Assembly (NCBI RefSeq): GCF_004210375.1
Contig: NC_134829.1
Coordinates: forward strand, 31,760,034 to 31,824,033
DNA: 64,000 nucleotides
Origin: Tachypleus tridentatus
Taxonomy: Eukaryota; Arthropoda; Merostomata; Xiphosura; Limulidae
Reading direction: 5' to 3'
The notes beneath the pieces were generated by a model that saw only the letters and a list, made by a program, of their open reading frames with translations, had not been told where the DNA came from and made no database searches. Numbering within the stretch: the first letter of the stretch is position 1; every line of letters starts with the position of its first letter. Below, one piece after another: positions 1-10,644 of the stretch. The translations under genes and the position numbers were made by a program.

Positions 1-1387
1 AAGTGTGCTTCTGTGGACGACTTCACAGACATCGGAAGCAAAAGTGAGAGCAGCTCGCCAGACAGATATCACATTGACACTAACTTCTGTAGTGGTGGTT
101 TTGTATTGTGTTACATGTGTAGTGTGTATATTACATTTAACACTACCTTTTGTAGTTGTTGTTCTCTCTAATTTTAGATGTGTACAGTGTGTATTATACA
201 CACACACACATTAACACGAAGTGCTTAACAAAAAACTAATATTACACATGACAATAAACCCTGTATATATAAATCTAATATTTATACCCTGTGTAAGATT
301 ATATATCTACTTACTCTGCTTGTTGTACTCAATAGTGTAATGCTACAAAGTCTGATATAAATCTGTCACTTCACTAATACTCAGGTTAACACCCACTTTA
401 CACCCTTTAACACAATCATTTCAGCGCCTGTTCGTGATGTATCCAACCACAATTTTAGAGACAATTTATCTATTAAACATGATTTACATCAACCAGAACC
501 AAATGAATATCATAATTCTTTCAGACACCATATTTCCATACCGTTAAGTTAGTTTAACGAATCCCATTTCATACAGTTAGTTAAATGATAGAAACACATG
601 CAATTTTTAAGATTAAATTTCTTTTAATAAATTTCACCCACCCTCTGATTTTTTGTTACTACAGATTCCAGTAGCCCACGTGATTTTTAGTATGGATCCT
701 AAGGACTTTACAAATTTTATCAACAGGCACCAGATGGATGCCACAGATACTCATCTATGACAAAACCCTAGCCTTAGTAAACATAAAAATCAAGGAATGT
801 CACAAGCTCACTATCACCATAAAACTGACATTGTTTTGTTTCGTCATGCACCTACTCTATACGTTTTTTTTAGGCCTAGATGACACTGAAATTAATAACA
901 AGGCCTATATTATCACCTATTTAAAAGTTCATGATTCACTTGAGAAAAAGAAAATTTGTCCTAATACACAAATACAATACACACAATGTATTTATTAGTT
1001 ATTTCATGTTCCTATCTAAGTTACTTACAACATATAAGGACCAAACGTTCTGAATTTACCCGCTAATAGTCCGCCTCCAGAGAAGGCAACAACAAACAAA
1101 GTGAAGGACCCTGACGATTGTGCTACTACCGTGCAAATGAGGAAACTCACTAGTTACGAGCTTCCCATTAAATTTTAAAATTCTGCTATATAAATAGCAT
1201 ATATACTTGAAATAATAAAAACTCATTTAATTCTGAGAATCTTGATATTGAAAGACAAACATAAATTTGAAAGATTATTTGTGCTTTGCCCACCACTGGG
1301 AACTCATCTTAGCAGTTACAAGATTTCCAAAGTGAAAACAAATACAAACTAGATTCTGAATATTTAGCGTATTCTTTTCTAACAATG
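1..1387. other. Unassigned AT-rich DNA
   Basis: No convincing gene. The first 215 bp are open on the plus strand (5-214) but are rich in GTGT/ACAC and Val codons, which looks like low complexity. A short CA run lies at 200-212. The stretch near 390-510 reads like decayed sequence of unknown origin. Confidence 0.5.
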
Positions 1388-1535
1388 AAACAATGTGCCG
1401 GTGGGACAGCAGTAAGTCTTCAGATTTACAACACTAGTATGTGAAGTGAGAAGAGGGCTGGTTCGATTACCCACAGTTGACACAAGAGATAGGCCGATGT
1501 AACCTTGTTGTAAGAAATGTATAAATAGGAATTAG
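1388..1535 (+). repeat. tRNA-derived SINE, family 1
   Basis: GCCGGTGGGACAGCAGTAAG resembles a tRNA head with an A box. GGTTCGATTAC at 1460-1470 is a near-perfect RNA polymerase III B box. It ends GATAGGCCGATGTAACCTTG, a diverged form of the tail block seen in the other SINEs. Degenerate, so not an active tRNA gene. Confidence 0.75.
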
Positions 1536-1689
1536 TGTTCATACTTACTTTAAAAATGGCACAATTAAAACCGGAAAAAAATACTCCCAACGCACAGAAC
1601 TCTATCAGGTAGTTGTATATGATACATAGTATTTTTAAAATACAATGTGAAACAAGTAAATACCTTTGTTGTTTAATTTAATTAATTAA

Positions 1690-2085
1690 AATAAGCTTCT
1701 TCAGACTTGATACACTTCTACCAATGTGTTGTAAGTTTAAAAATGCCATATTTAAAGAACTGGACATCCTTTGATGAAATGAAATCTTCAAAGTAGCTTT
1801 GCATTGAAACTTCTGTAAATGTCTTCTTTTAAAAAAATGTCCAAATGTTCTTGTTTTTTTATAAGTGATAATCTATAGGGGAAAGACCTGGTGAATATGG
1901 TGGATAAGTTAAAGTTTTGTACTGAAGTTTGTTTAGTTTTTGGGCAGTAGAACATGAGACTTGAGGTCCAGCACTGTCATGAAGCAGTAGGGATTCACTG
2001 GAGTGACTGTTATACACCTGTCTTCCAGATGCATTCATGAGTGCAAATGACAAAAGGTATTTTAAATTAAAACACACCATATAGA
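1690..2085 (-). pseudogene. Mariner-like transposase C-terminal fragment
   Basis: Minus-strand 1859-2080 encodes LLLHDSAGPQVSCSTAQKLN and LTYPPYSPGLSPIDYHL. This is the mariner HDNARPH (second Asp) and PYSPDL-P-DYHL (third Asp) pair. Past the frame break, sequence down to about 1690 still resembles the transposase end (IWTFF..KTF, DFISSKDVQFF). It belongs to a different mariner subfamily from the 29.5-kb element. No inverted repeats were found. Confidence 0.78.
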
Positions 2086-2119
2086 ATAAATTAAATCACA
2101 TCTGTATACCAAATATACA

Positions 2120-3037
2120 CTCACCATTGAAAGTAGCTTGCTCACCTCCCAGCAGAGCTTCCAGGGTTACCATTTCCTTTTAGCAGCTGCGGATGCTTTG
2201 TAGTCTGTTTAAGCTCTCATCAGATTCTACTTGACTTTTGCTAGCCTCTCTTGCAAGTATTGATCTCTTCCTCTTACCTTGGCAGAGGAATAGCCCTTTG
2301 TCTCAACCAGTCTTCTTCCAGGTAATAGAGAGCTCAGATTTCTCTCCACTTGGCTATCATGTGCTGAAAATGCTTTAGTATCAGAATCTTTTCCAATTTA
2401 GGTAAATTACTGATCACCATAGATGGCTATGTATGGAGCTCAACTTTTGGCTCCTTCTTGGATGTTTCCCAATGCTTTTTGACAAGTTATTTCTAGTTCA
2501 CCACAGCAGCTTACACCTTAAGGGACAATCCTGAGCAGAATGTCAAACCTGAAGTATCCTTACTGAGGCAAAAACCATCAGAGAAACTTTCTAGTTCAAC
2601 AGTACCATTGTAATTGGAATTTTCATTAATATTGAGCATATAGGTTTTGATACGAGGTCCTCTAGGTGCCTGCTCCACCGTCATATTCCAATAATTTAGA
2701 TATTCCTGGGACAAACATAGTACCAAAACATTCTTCAACTTTGTAATATAATGATCCCATGGAAGATCCAAACATATCTCTAGTCACTGTGCTCTATCCC
2801 ACAAAAGGAGGAAATTACTGGGTCTCTTTCCTTCCTTTCTTTTCATCTCTTGGATGATGTCAACAACAGTACCAATTTCTGCAGTTGAGTTACTTGGGGT
2901 CTAGGTTCTTTCAACTGGGATAGTGTATAGTCCAATGATCCACTTAGGAGGACCTCTGTAGTCTTCCCAGTGGTATCAGCTGTTGCAAACAGCTTAACCT
3001 ATTAAGACATTAACAGAAGTCTTTTATCAGCTCAATG
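2120..3037 (-). other. Less AT-rich segment, possible decayed coding sequence
   Basis: GC content is visibly above its surroundings. The minus strand has an 86-codon open stretch at 2511-2771 (EYLNYWNMTVEQAPRGPRIK) with continuing partial frames on both sides. I do not recognise the family. It could be an old transposon or processed pseudogene. Confidence 0.35.
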
Positions 3038-3315
3038 ATTTGTTATTTTCAATTTCACACAAAGCTACATGAGGGCTATCTGTGCTAGCTGACCCTAATT
3101 TAGCAGTGCAAGACTAGAGAGAAGGCAACTAGTCATCACCACCCATCACCAACTCTTGGGCTACTCTTTTACCAACGAATAGTGGGTTTGACCATCACAT
3201 TATGATTCCCCCACAGCTGAAAAGGCGAGCATGTTTGGTGTGACTGGGATTTGAACCCATGACCCTTGGATTACAAGTCAAACGCCTTAACCTACCTGGT
3301 CGAGCTGGGCTGTCA
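3038..3315 (-). repeat. tRNA-derived SINE, family 2, nearly complete
   Basis: The head at the right carries, in minus sense, an A-box-like ACCAGGTAGGTTAAGGCG and the B box GGTTCAAATCC (3248-3258). A body (GGGGGAATCATAATGTGATG, CAAGAGTTGGTGATGGGTGG) follows. The left end is the tail block CACAAAGCTACATGAGGGC with TATCTGTGC. About 275 bp. The opposite end is bounded by simple T-rich sequence. Confidence 0.85.
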
Positions 3316-3614
3316 GCTCAATAAACTCTTCTAAATTTGTAATCAGCAAGAAATACATCTATTGGTTCATTAAAAGTAAATGTCAATCTAGCACTTTCTG
3401 TTTTCATGATGACTTTACACCCCTATAGCAGTCGTGAGCTTCATAAGGTGAAAATAAATCAGTCTCTATTGTAAAAGAAAAATGAAGACTTTGCACAAAA
3501 AATTCACTGAAACAAAGCAGATGGACCAAGGATTAGTTCATGAAAGAGAGAATGATTGTCTAAAACTTGACCTTATATAATGAAAGTCTGGAGTCAAATA
3601 TAAAGGCTTAATAA

Positions 3615-3750
3615 TGATGAAAAACCCACTTGAAGTAAAAATGTATTCTCAAGAAGGCTGGTATAGGTTTTTAAACTTTAATTAAAATAATGTACAAAAC
3701 AACATTTTGACCTTCTCTGGTCATTTTCAGGTTAGCATTGTTTGGTGTAA
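3615..3750 (+). repeat. Fold-back element, left half only
   Basis: TGATGAAAAACCCACTTGAAG, TGTATTCTCAAGAAGGCTGG, ACATTTTGACCTTCTCTGG and CATTTTCAGGTTA follow the order of the left arm at 36117. No right arm follows. Confidence 0.65.
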
Positions 3751-3774
3751 ATATTAATTTATTTTGTATTTGTT

Positions 3775-3900
3775 TATTTGTAATTAAGCACAATGACACA
3801 TAATGGGCTATCTGTGCTCTGCTCACCATGGATATCAAAACCTGGTTTTTAGTAATACATGTCCACAGACATGCCACTGTAACACTGGGGGGGGGGGATT
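3775..3900 (-). repeat. tRNA-derived SINE, family 1, minus strand
   Basis: The tail block AATGGGCTATCTGTGCTCTG lies at the left. ATATCAAAACCTGGTTTTTA and GTCCACAGACATGCCACTG at the right are the complement of the family 1 B-box and A-box regions. It ends in a run of G (3888-3897), the usual CCCC start of the head. Confidence 0.75.
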
Positions 3901-6900
3901 TTATGTTTGTACCTCATTGATGTCAAAGCTATCGAACACTATGTTTGTAAATAATTGATGCCAAAGCTATCAAAATTTGTAGGAGCCCTAAGTCATAGAA
4001 GTAGCTGTGACCAATAGAGCAGGGATGGAGAGAAAATAAAAGTAAAATTATATGACAGACATGTTTGATAGGAGAAGAGTTACAAAACAAAGTTAACTAC
4101 AGTAAGAGTGACTGGCCCAATAGCTGATATGTTAGAATAACATTAACAGTTTGAAAAAGATAAGGAAGATACTTTGTCTTACTAAAAGGTGTTCTAAAGT
4201 AACTGAACCAGTCTATAAGGCTTTGATAGAGAAGCAGAAAATTATTACAAGTTCCATATAGAAGTGCAGGAACTCGGGCAAAAATGTAGGTGAATTGTAC
4301 ACAACTACTATTACAATAAAAATGAAAAATTGTTTGGCTTGTCAAGCATGTCCTGCTATGCAATGGGTCAAGGCTAAATTCTTACTATCTAAGCCAAGTC
4401 CATCAAGACTCCATCTCTTTCTATAAGGCGAGTGAGTAACTCCATATTAATTCATGAGTAAATATTTTCTTGGTTTCACAGACAAGATTCCGTCTATCCT
4501 CACAAGGTGACTAAGAAACTCCTTTCACTCATACAAGCAAATATATTTCTGATTTCACTCTTAAGTCTGTCTTCCATATTCTTTGGAATACTATTATCAA
4601 AAAGCGTGACCAAACACTAATATATCATTAAAGTATACTACATATCTCTACCCTTACAATTTCTGGCACATATTCAAAAGACTGAATTATGCAATTAGAA
4701 TTCATATAAACCATCTCTCATGCTAAAAGCAGTCTTAAACCTGTCTCCATCATCCATTGAACCAATGGTAATCTTTTAACACTTCCAAGATTCATCTAAT
4801 TAAATAATGCACTTAAGAACATAGTAATAACAGCACAAAAAGCAAACAATGTCCTACAACTATCATAATTTTGCCAGATTTCTAACTACACAATAAAAAC
4901 CTTTAAAAAGTCAGCTAAGCTTGTTGTTATAAATACCACGAGAGCAAAATTGTAAGCTGAATAAAAAAACAGACAATTCTCTGTACAGGAAATAAATTAA
5001 TACAATAAGTTGTTTGATAAATTAAAACTTTGGCTTTCTAGTGGTTATTAATACTATAGTATAAAACTTCAGAGAGAAATTCTGGTAATCTGTGAAAGAG
5101 ATAATGTGAGAGATTGGTCCAATTTTTAGTTTATGGCTCCATAAAAAATACAACTAAGAGCTATGAGACATGATTTGCCTGGGTATTATTATACCATAAT
5201 GAGTAATTCATGTTAAATTCCATACTTCTTGAAGGTGGTAAAAAATTACAGAAGAGGGAAGACCTTGAGAGTAAATGTCAAAATTCTCACACTGGCAGAC
5301 ACTGATGATTGTTGTAAATATTTTGTTAAAAATTACATAATATTAAAATTTTATTAGCTTCATTTTGATGCAAAGTTTAGTCATATATAATGATAATAAA
5401 ATAGTTTAAATTTCAATGTAATACCCAGACATTTGTTACTGCCAGTAGTGAGAGGGTTAAAATTAAAAACTAAATTGCAAACTCTTTCTTCCTGATAGTC
5501 ACTATTAAAGACAACTAAACATTCTACAAAGGTTTAATGATTTTGCACTTGCTAGTGTTCCAAGGAAGCTGGTGTAGTGGTTGCTTTATTAGACATGTAC
5601 TGCCTGTGCTATATGTGGCACTGAATCACCATTGTTCCTAAGCCAGCCATCTGGTTCCATTAGTACATTATCATATTGTCCTAATAAGCTGGAGTTGATT
5701 TTGCTGTATTTGGCCTAGATTGTTAGCAGAATCGTCAACAAACATCCATTCAGCTGATCACCAATAGTTATAAAGCATTAAGGAAATTAATCCTTTGTTG
5801 GGCAGATACTGCTCAAGTTAATGCCCGTGTCAATTCTACAGAAAAATTGTATTGGGGCATGTATCTTTGTAATGGGATATATGTCATGAGCAGATCTTAC
5901 TGCAACATATACCTCAAGGGAAGATTGCATATCCCTCCTCAGCCACTGGAGAACATGGTTGCACTACATTTCTGTTTTGTGGAGACAGCTGGTTAATAGC
6001 CCTTCAATAAAGTTAGCTCAATGTTCAGGAACACTACTTTTGCAAGAGAGAGAATGTCCTTCCTGCTCACTGTGAACCACTCAATGACATTATTAACTAC
6101 AATATCATCCCAATCTGCAAATACCATTGACAGGTATGCTTTCCCATCCAGTTGGCACAGATTATTTATGTAGGTAGCCAGTTTCTTGGTGCCAATCCTT
6201 TTATGAGCCTATAATTTGTCTTGATAGTTTCCAATATTTCTTAGTGGTTCAAATTATTGACACATCTTGTTCATGACTGCTTTGTAGTAATCCTGTTGCT
6301 CCTCATCCAAAAGTTGATCAGCATCAAGGGTTGGACAGAGCAAGCTCAGGACCAGGCATTGAAAAGACAATTCATGAATCCATCTATTCCAGTCAGTAAA
6401 AACTGCTTGAATTAGTTAAGGAACAGGTCTGGATTATGTCTTGCCATCCACTTGAACAAAGAGGATGTGATCTGTTTGATTTCACCTCTGTGCATGGTCA
6501 AAGACTCTCTCTTTCATAACATTATGTAACAAATTTCCTTCCTGGATAGTGTGTTATTTCTTAATTGCTTAAATTGTAAAAGTACAGAAAATGGCCATTA
6601 TTCCCTTCAGACTTTGCTTTTGTGAGCTGGATAATGAAATTTAGAAATTAAACCTATTTTCTATGTAAAACGGACAAATTTGCACATTTTCATTTACATA
6701 AAGTCTGAATAAAACAACATATCAATCAAGATTTACATGTATTTATACTAAAGTTATGCAAAAATGTTTAGAAGTGAGTAGTTTTTTTGAGATTTGTGAC
6801 TGTGATGTAAATCACTTTCATGTATCAGCCCATCATGTTTTAGTTATATACTCAAAATTACAAAAATAAAGTTGAAGAGGAAAAATAGGTCTTTTCCATT

Positions 6901-8077
6901 TACTTTAGGCATAAGCAATTGGGAAATAACACTTTCTGCACAGGAACAAGAAAAGTAAAATTTTGTTACATAGTGTCATCACAATGAATACAAGGAGAAA
7001 ATGCTACCAATATCTTCAGTTCTGGATGGAAGTTATTAATAAGGCCTCAGATGCTACAGCAGGTTGGTTGGCCTCTGATCAAAGGTAGCTTTGTCATACA
7101 TCCCTGATAGGTCTGGATATTTTAGAAAGTGTCAAAGTATAATTACTAACAGTTTGTTTTACTGTAAAGATACACAATAAGGTATCTGCATTTTGCCCAC
7201 AACAGCCAGGAAATTGAGCCCAAGATTTTAAAATATCAAGTCCATAAATTTACTACTGGCACAGTGGAGGAACAATTACCAACAGATTGAATGTATTTCA
7301 AACTACAACTTTAAAACAGTTTAATTTAACTGGTAGCTTTGGATGTCTCAACATCCAGTTTTGGAGGGCAGTTTATTTTATTTATTTCCAAATTCTAAAA
7401 TATCCCTTTGTTAAAGATGGCACTTCGGATTCCAGTTAAGTATTCCTTCAACAGTGATTGATCATTTTAAACATATCTCACAAGTCCACTATACTTATCA
7501 AAATAAAAAAAACAACAGATAAATTACTTTTGACAAAACATGAATGTAATTAGAAATAGAGAAAAGTAATGGGCACATGGTTTATGTAAAGAGTGACAAA
7601 AAACATTGTGAATCCCATATATACGTTATAGTCCTTGATACATGTATAAAAACCTATTTTAATATTTAATATAATTTAGGTTATAAATCAGTCATGTTAA
7701 TTTTATAGGGTTTTATTTTCTCCCACGTGGAGACAAATAAATCTTAGATATAAGGGGAGCAAAATAAAACAGATGTTTTCAAAAGAAGTGAACAAAGATT
7801 TATTTTCATTAAAAAAATTCATTACATCATAACAAATGGGCTATTTTTGTTGAACCATTTCATTTGAAAGTTATGAAATGAATGGTTAGATTTCAACTAA
7901 GTTCTTTCTTAAGATTATATTCCAATTGTTTGGATTGTACCATCAACTGTTGTGCTATACTACAACCAGGATCATCTGGTAATTTTATGTAATGTTCTTA
8001 TATGGTCATTTATAACCTTATAAGAAGAAAAGAAAAACATTTGAAGGTATAAAGAGAAAAGAATAACCAACTATTCT
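3901..8077. other. Mostly unassigned; decayed minus-strand frame near 5.56-6.53 kb
   Basis: The stretch 5560-6530 is less AT-rich. On the minus strand it gives a broken frame, for example RIGTKKLATYINNLCQLDGK followed by AYLSMVFADWDDIVVNNVIE (about 6.20-6.08 kb) with no stop between. I could not assign a family; an old transposon ORF is the likeliest. The rest (3901-5560 and 6530-8077) shows nothing beyond AT-rich intergenic sequence. Confidence 0.4.
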
Positions 8078-8245
8078 TGATGACAAAAAACCCACTTGAA
8101 ACAAAAATGCATCTCAAAATGGCTGGTATGGGTATTAACACTTTTTACTGATAAGTAGAGAACAATGTTTGAACTTTCCAAGGTGATCTTCAGGTAAAAC
8201 AATGTTAATACTTATGCCAGCCATTCTGAGATATAATATCCAACC
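8078..8245. repeat. Fold-back element, second copy
   Basis: GATGACAAAAAACCCACTTG and CATCTCAAAATGGCTGGTAT are followed at the other end by ATGCCAGCCATTCTGAGAT, an inverted copy. Each arm also has TTAACA...TGTTAA. It is the same family as 36117-36344 with a shorter centre. Confidence 0.75.
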
Positions 8246-8987
8246 ATGGATAAAAAATTGTGATTCGAACAAGTGAATATATATGAATAAAACAACTAAA
8301 AGATGAAGTTACATTCTTGGAAAATGAACACATACATGAATTAGTGATTACCTGTACAGAACAAAAGTAGAGATATAATATGGGACACTGTCAGATCAGC
8401 ATGTATTCCAATTTTTATAATTTATATTTTTTTTACATTACAGCAGTCTTATTGTCAAATACACCAATATTTACATGTAATACAAAAAATATGATTATGT
8501 GCATTCAGGCCTACAGCTGTGGACTGTCTAAGGTTGATAAAATAAAATATTTTACTGTCGCTCAACCACTCAATAAAGTAAAACACATGAACAACATTAA
8601 ATAAGATTTTGTAGGAACTATTTTTTTGGATAAAATTCAGTTAATAGACTTACTGTAAAATTAAAATTATTCCATTTTAACACAAGCAAAATAACACAAA
8701 TGAAACATTGTGGCTAACAAAACTAAGTTAAATACTTGTAAAGAAACAAAATTTTCAGAAAAATAATTCATTAACACACAGTAAAAAGTAGGCCTTAGAT
8801 TCTTAACAGAATTAAAAGCCTATCATTGCACTCCATTTCTGTTACATAGAACCAATATGAAATTAGCACAATAGTAGCAGAAAGAGAGAATACTGACCAA
8901 GTCAGCAAAATGGGAGGGATAGAAGAAGAAAAGAAAAAAAGTGGGTGTGTAAAGTTAGTATAACTATGGTCAGTTTGGTTGAAAGGT

Positions 8988-9095
8988 ACCTGAGGGCTGA
9001 AAAGGCAAACATGCTTTGTGTGACAGGGATTGAACCAGCGACCCTCAGATAACGAGTCAAGTGACTTGACCACCTGGCCATGTCAGGCCAACTAT
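8988..9095 (-). repeat. tRNA-derived SINE, family 2, head fragment
   Basis: GAGGGCTGAAAAGGCAAACA then GGGATTGAACCAGCGACCC and CTTGACCACCTGGCCATG match the head of the 3038-3315 SINE. The B box has lost one base. Body and tail are missing. Confidence 0.78.
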
Positions 9096-9496
9096 GGTGG
9101 GATGAGAGAAAATACGAGCAAAAATAGCACAATAGTGAGAAGAAAGTAAACAGAGGCCAAGTTTGTACAATGGGAAAAGGTTGGGAAAGAAAGAAACAAC
9201 AACAACAAGAATTTCAGTGATTATAATGGGGAGGGGAGAAGAGAGGCCTAATGTTAATACATTTAAAACTTATGTTACAGATTCATACCAATTTTTAATA
9301 ATCAACATACCTTTTACCAGAGGTAAAAAATGTCTTACAAGACCATACTAGTATATAAACAGAACTATTGAAAGCACACGTCCTCTTGTAATCATAATAT
9401 AAATGTAATGATAGAAGTTTATTGTTTTGGTTTGAAAATGTCACTAAAGATAGGACTTAATCTATTAATTTTAAAGAAGAGTATCATCCTATAAAT

Positions 9497-9530
9497 ACAC
9501 ACACATACATACATACATACATACATATAA
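9497..9530. repeat. CATA microsatellite
   Basis: ACACACACATACATACATAC continuing in 4-bp steps to about 9528. A simple repeat. Confidence 0.9.
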
Positions 9531-10079
9531 CAGAAATTACAGATGGTTTAACAATCATGACTTGCATACCAATGTTTTAATTGACTACCTGAGTGTGTGT
9601 AATGTTGTAAATGGTGAATGCATTGTAAAATAAGTAACAAAAGACTGTAGTCATTGATAATATATTCAATATTTACAGTATAACACATTCAAATGTTATT
9701 AATTAAATGATTAGTATGCAAGTCCTGACTACTAAACTGTCTGTAATTATACCACAACATTTAACAAGAATGAAAACTTTAATAGATTATACATTTCACA
9801 GCACATTATATGAAAATGAAATAGATAAGCCCATTTGTTTTTCCAAATCAAACTGTCATTAAATAGCAGGAACAGCATTTCTAATAAATAATAACAAAAT
9901 CACCACCTTATACAGTCCAAAAAATGAGGGCATGCCGTTTTAGTTCAAATAATTATTCTTGTAGTCCTTACTAACCCATAAACGTTTGCTATTAATTATT
10001 GTATGTGCTCTTCCAACAACCTTTTGACAATAAAATCAAAATAGTCTGAAACCTAAAAACTCACAAATTTTAATCAGAG

Positions 10080-10359
10080 TACTCCGTTATACAAGATATT
10101 GTTTATTCCAAATCGGTATTAACAGCAATGTCCTACCACATAAAAAAACTATCCATGGTTCCATCATTAATGTACTAACTACAGTAATGATTAGTAAAAA
10201 TAAAAATTAGCTTATTTACCCATGGACTGAATCACTTCTAAGACAACATAGAAATTTTCTTTGTAAAACCCTCTTAAAATAAATTTCATTGAAAGTCACA
10301 ACTATGACTATATACAAACACACACACCTGACTTATCTCGCACACAGTAAAATGTGTTC
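10080..10359 (-). other. Putative XRN1 3' UTR
   Basis: AT-rich DNA directly after the stop codon. No open frame or repeat is recognised. The first canonical AATAAA in gene sense is at 10102-10107, so the UTR would be about 260-280 nt if that signal is used. Confidence 0.45.
10102..10107 (-). terminator. Candidate poly(A) signal AATAAA for XRN1
   Basis: Forward TTTATT, which is AATAAA on the minus strand, about 255 nt after the TGA. It is the nearest canonical hexamer. In such AT-rich DNA chance occurrence is likely, so only transcript ends would settle it. Confidence 0.35.
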
Positions 10360-10644
10360 TCAGTCCACAAAATTTTTAAAGTTTACAGCTAATCGAGAAT
10401 GCCGATGTCTGTTTTTATGTTGTCCACTTGGTAGATATGAACCTTTCTTTGCTGTTTCAAAGTTGCTTTTACATGTGCTCTGATGGTCAGATTGTTGATT
10501 TGTTTTCTTAGGCTGGGTATTACTAATGGATGAACTTTGGCTTTGTTGTGTGTTGTGGGAAGCAGACAGATCAAGAGATTCTTCTCCATGTTTTAATGAT
10601 CTACTTGTCTCAGATTTTTTAGGTGTTGCTTGTTTTTTGGTTAC
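10360..10644 (-). CDS. XRN1: XRN1 last coding exon with stop codon
   Basis: 285 nt from acceptor TTCTAG|GTAACC to TGA at 10360-10362. It encodes VTKKQATPKKSETSRSLKHG, a Ser/Gln-rich stretch, and a basic end HKNRHRHSRLAVNFKNFVD. VTKK at the start and RLAVNF near the stop both match the end of animal XRN1 proteins, which fixes the exon and the stop. Confidence 0.93.
   Translation of the reverse strand, partial: VTKKQATPKKSETSRSLKHGEESLDLSASHNTQQSQSSSISNTQPKKTNQQSDHQSTCKSNFETAKKGSYLPSGQHKNRHRHSRLAVNFKNFVD

Larger units (their letters stand above)
8246..10079. other. Downstream intergenic DNA
   Basis: Apart from the SINE head at 8988-9095 and the CATA repeat, I see no gene or repeat. The short open frames at 8380-8604 and 9163-9351 have no recognisable content. 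Confidence 0.5.

Noticed and set aside
5-214. 69-codon ORF at the window start
   Set aside because: Val/Thr-rich low complexity ending in a CA run; no splice or homology support.
3248-3310. A tRNA gene on the minus strand
   Set aside because: It has A- and B-box-like sequence but no cloverleaf I can close, and it continues into a SINE body and tail.
10389-10589. 66-codon minus-strand ORF overlapping the last XRN1 exon
   Set aside because: Out of frame with the conserved VTKK and RLAVNF ends; a shadow of the real exon.
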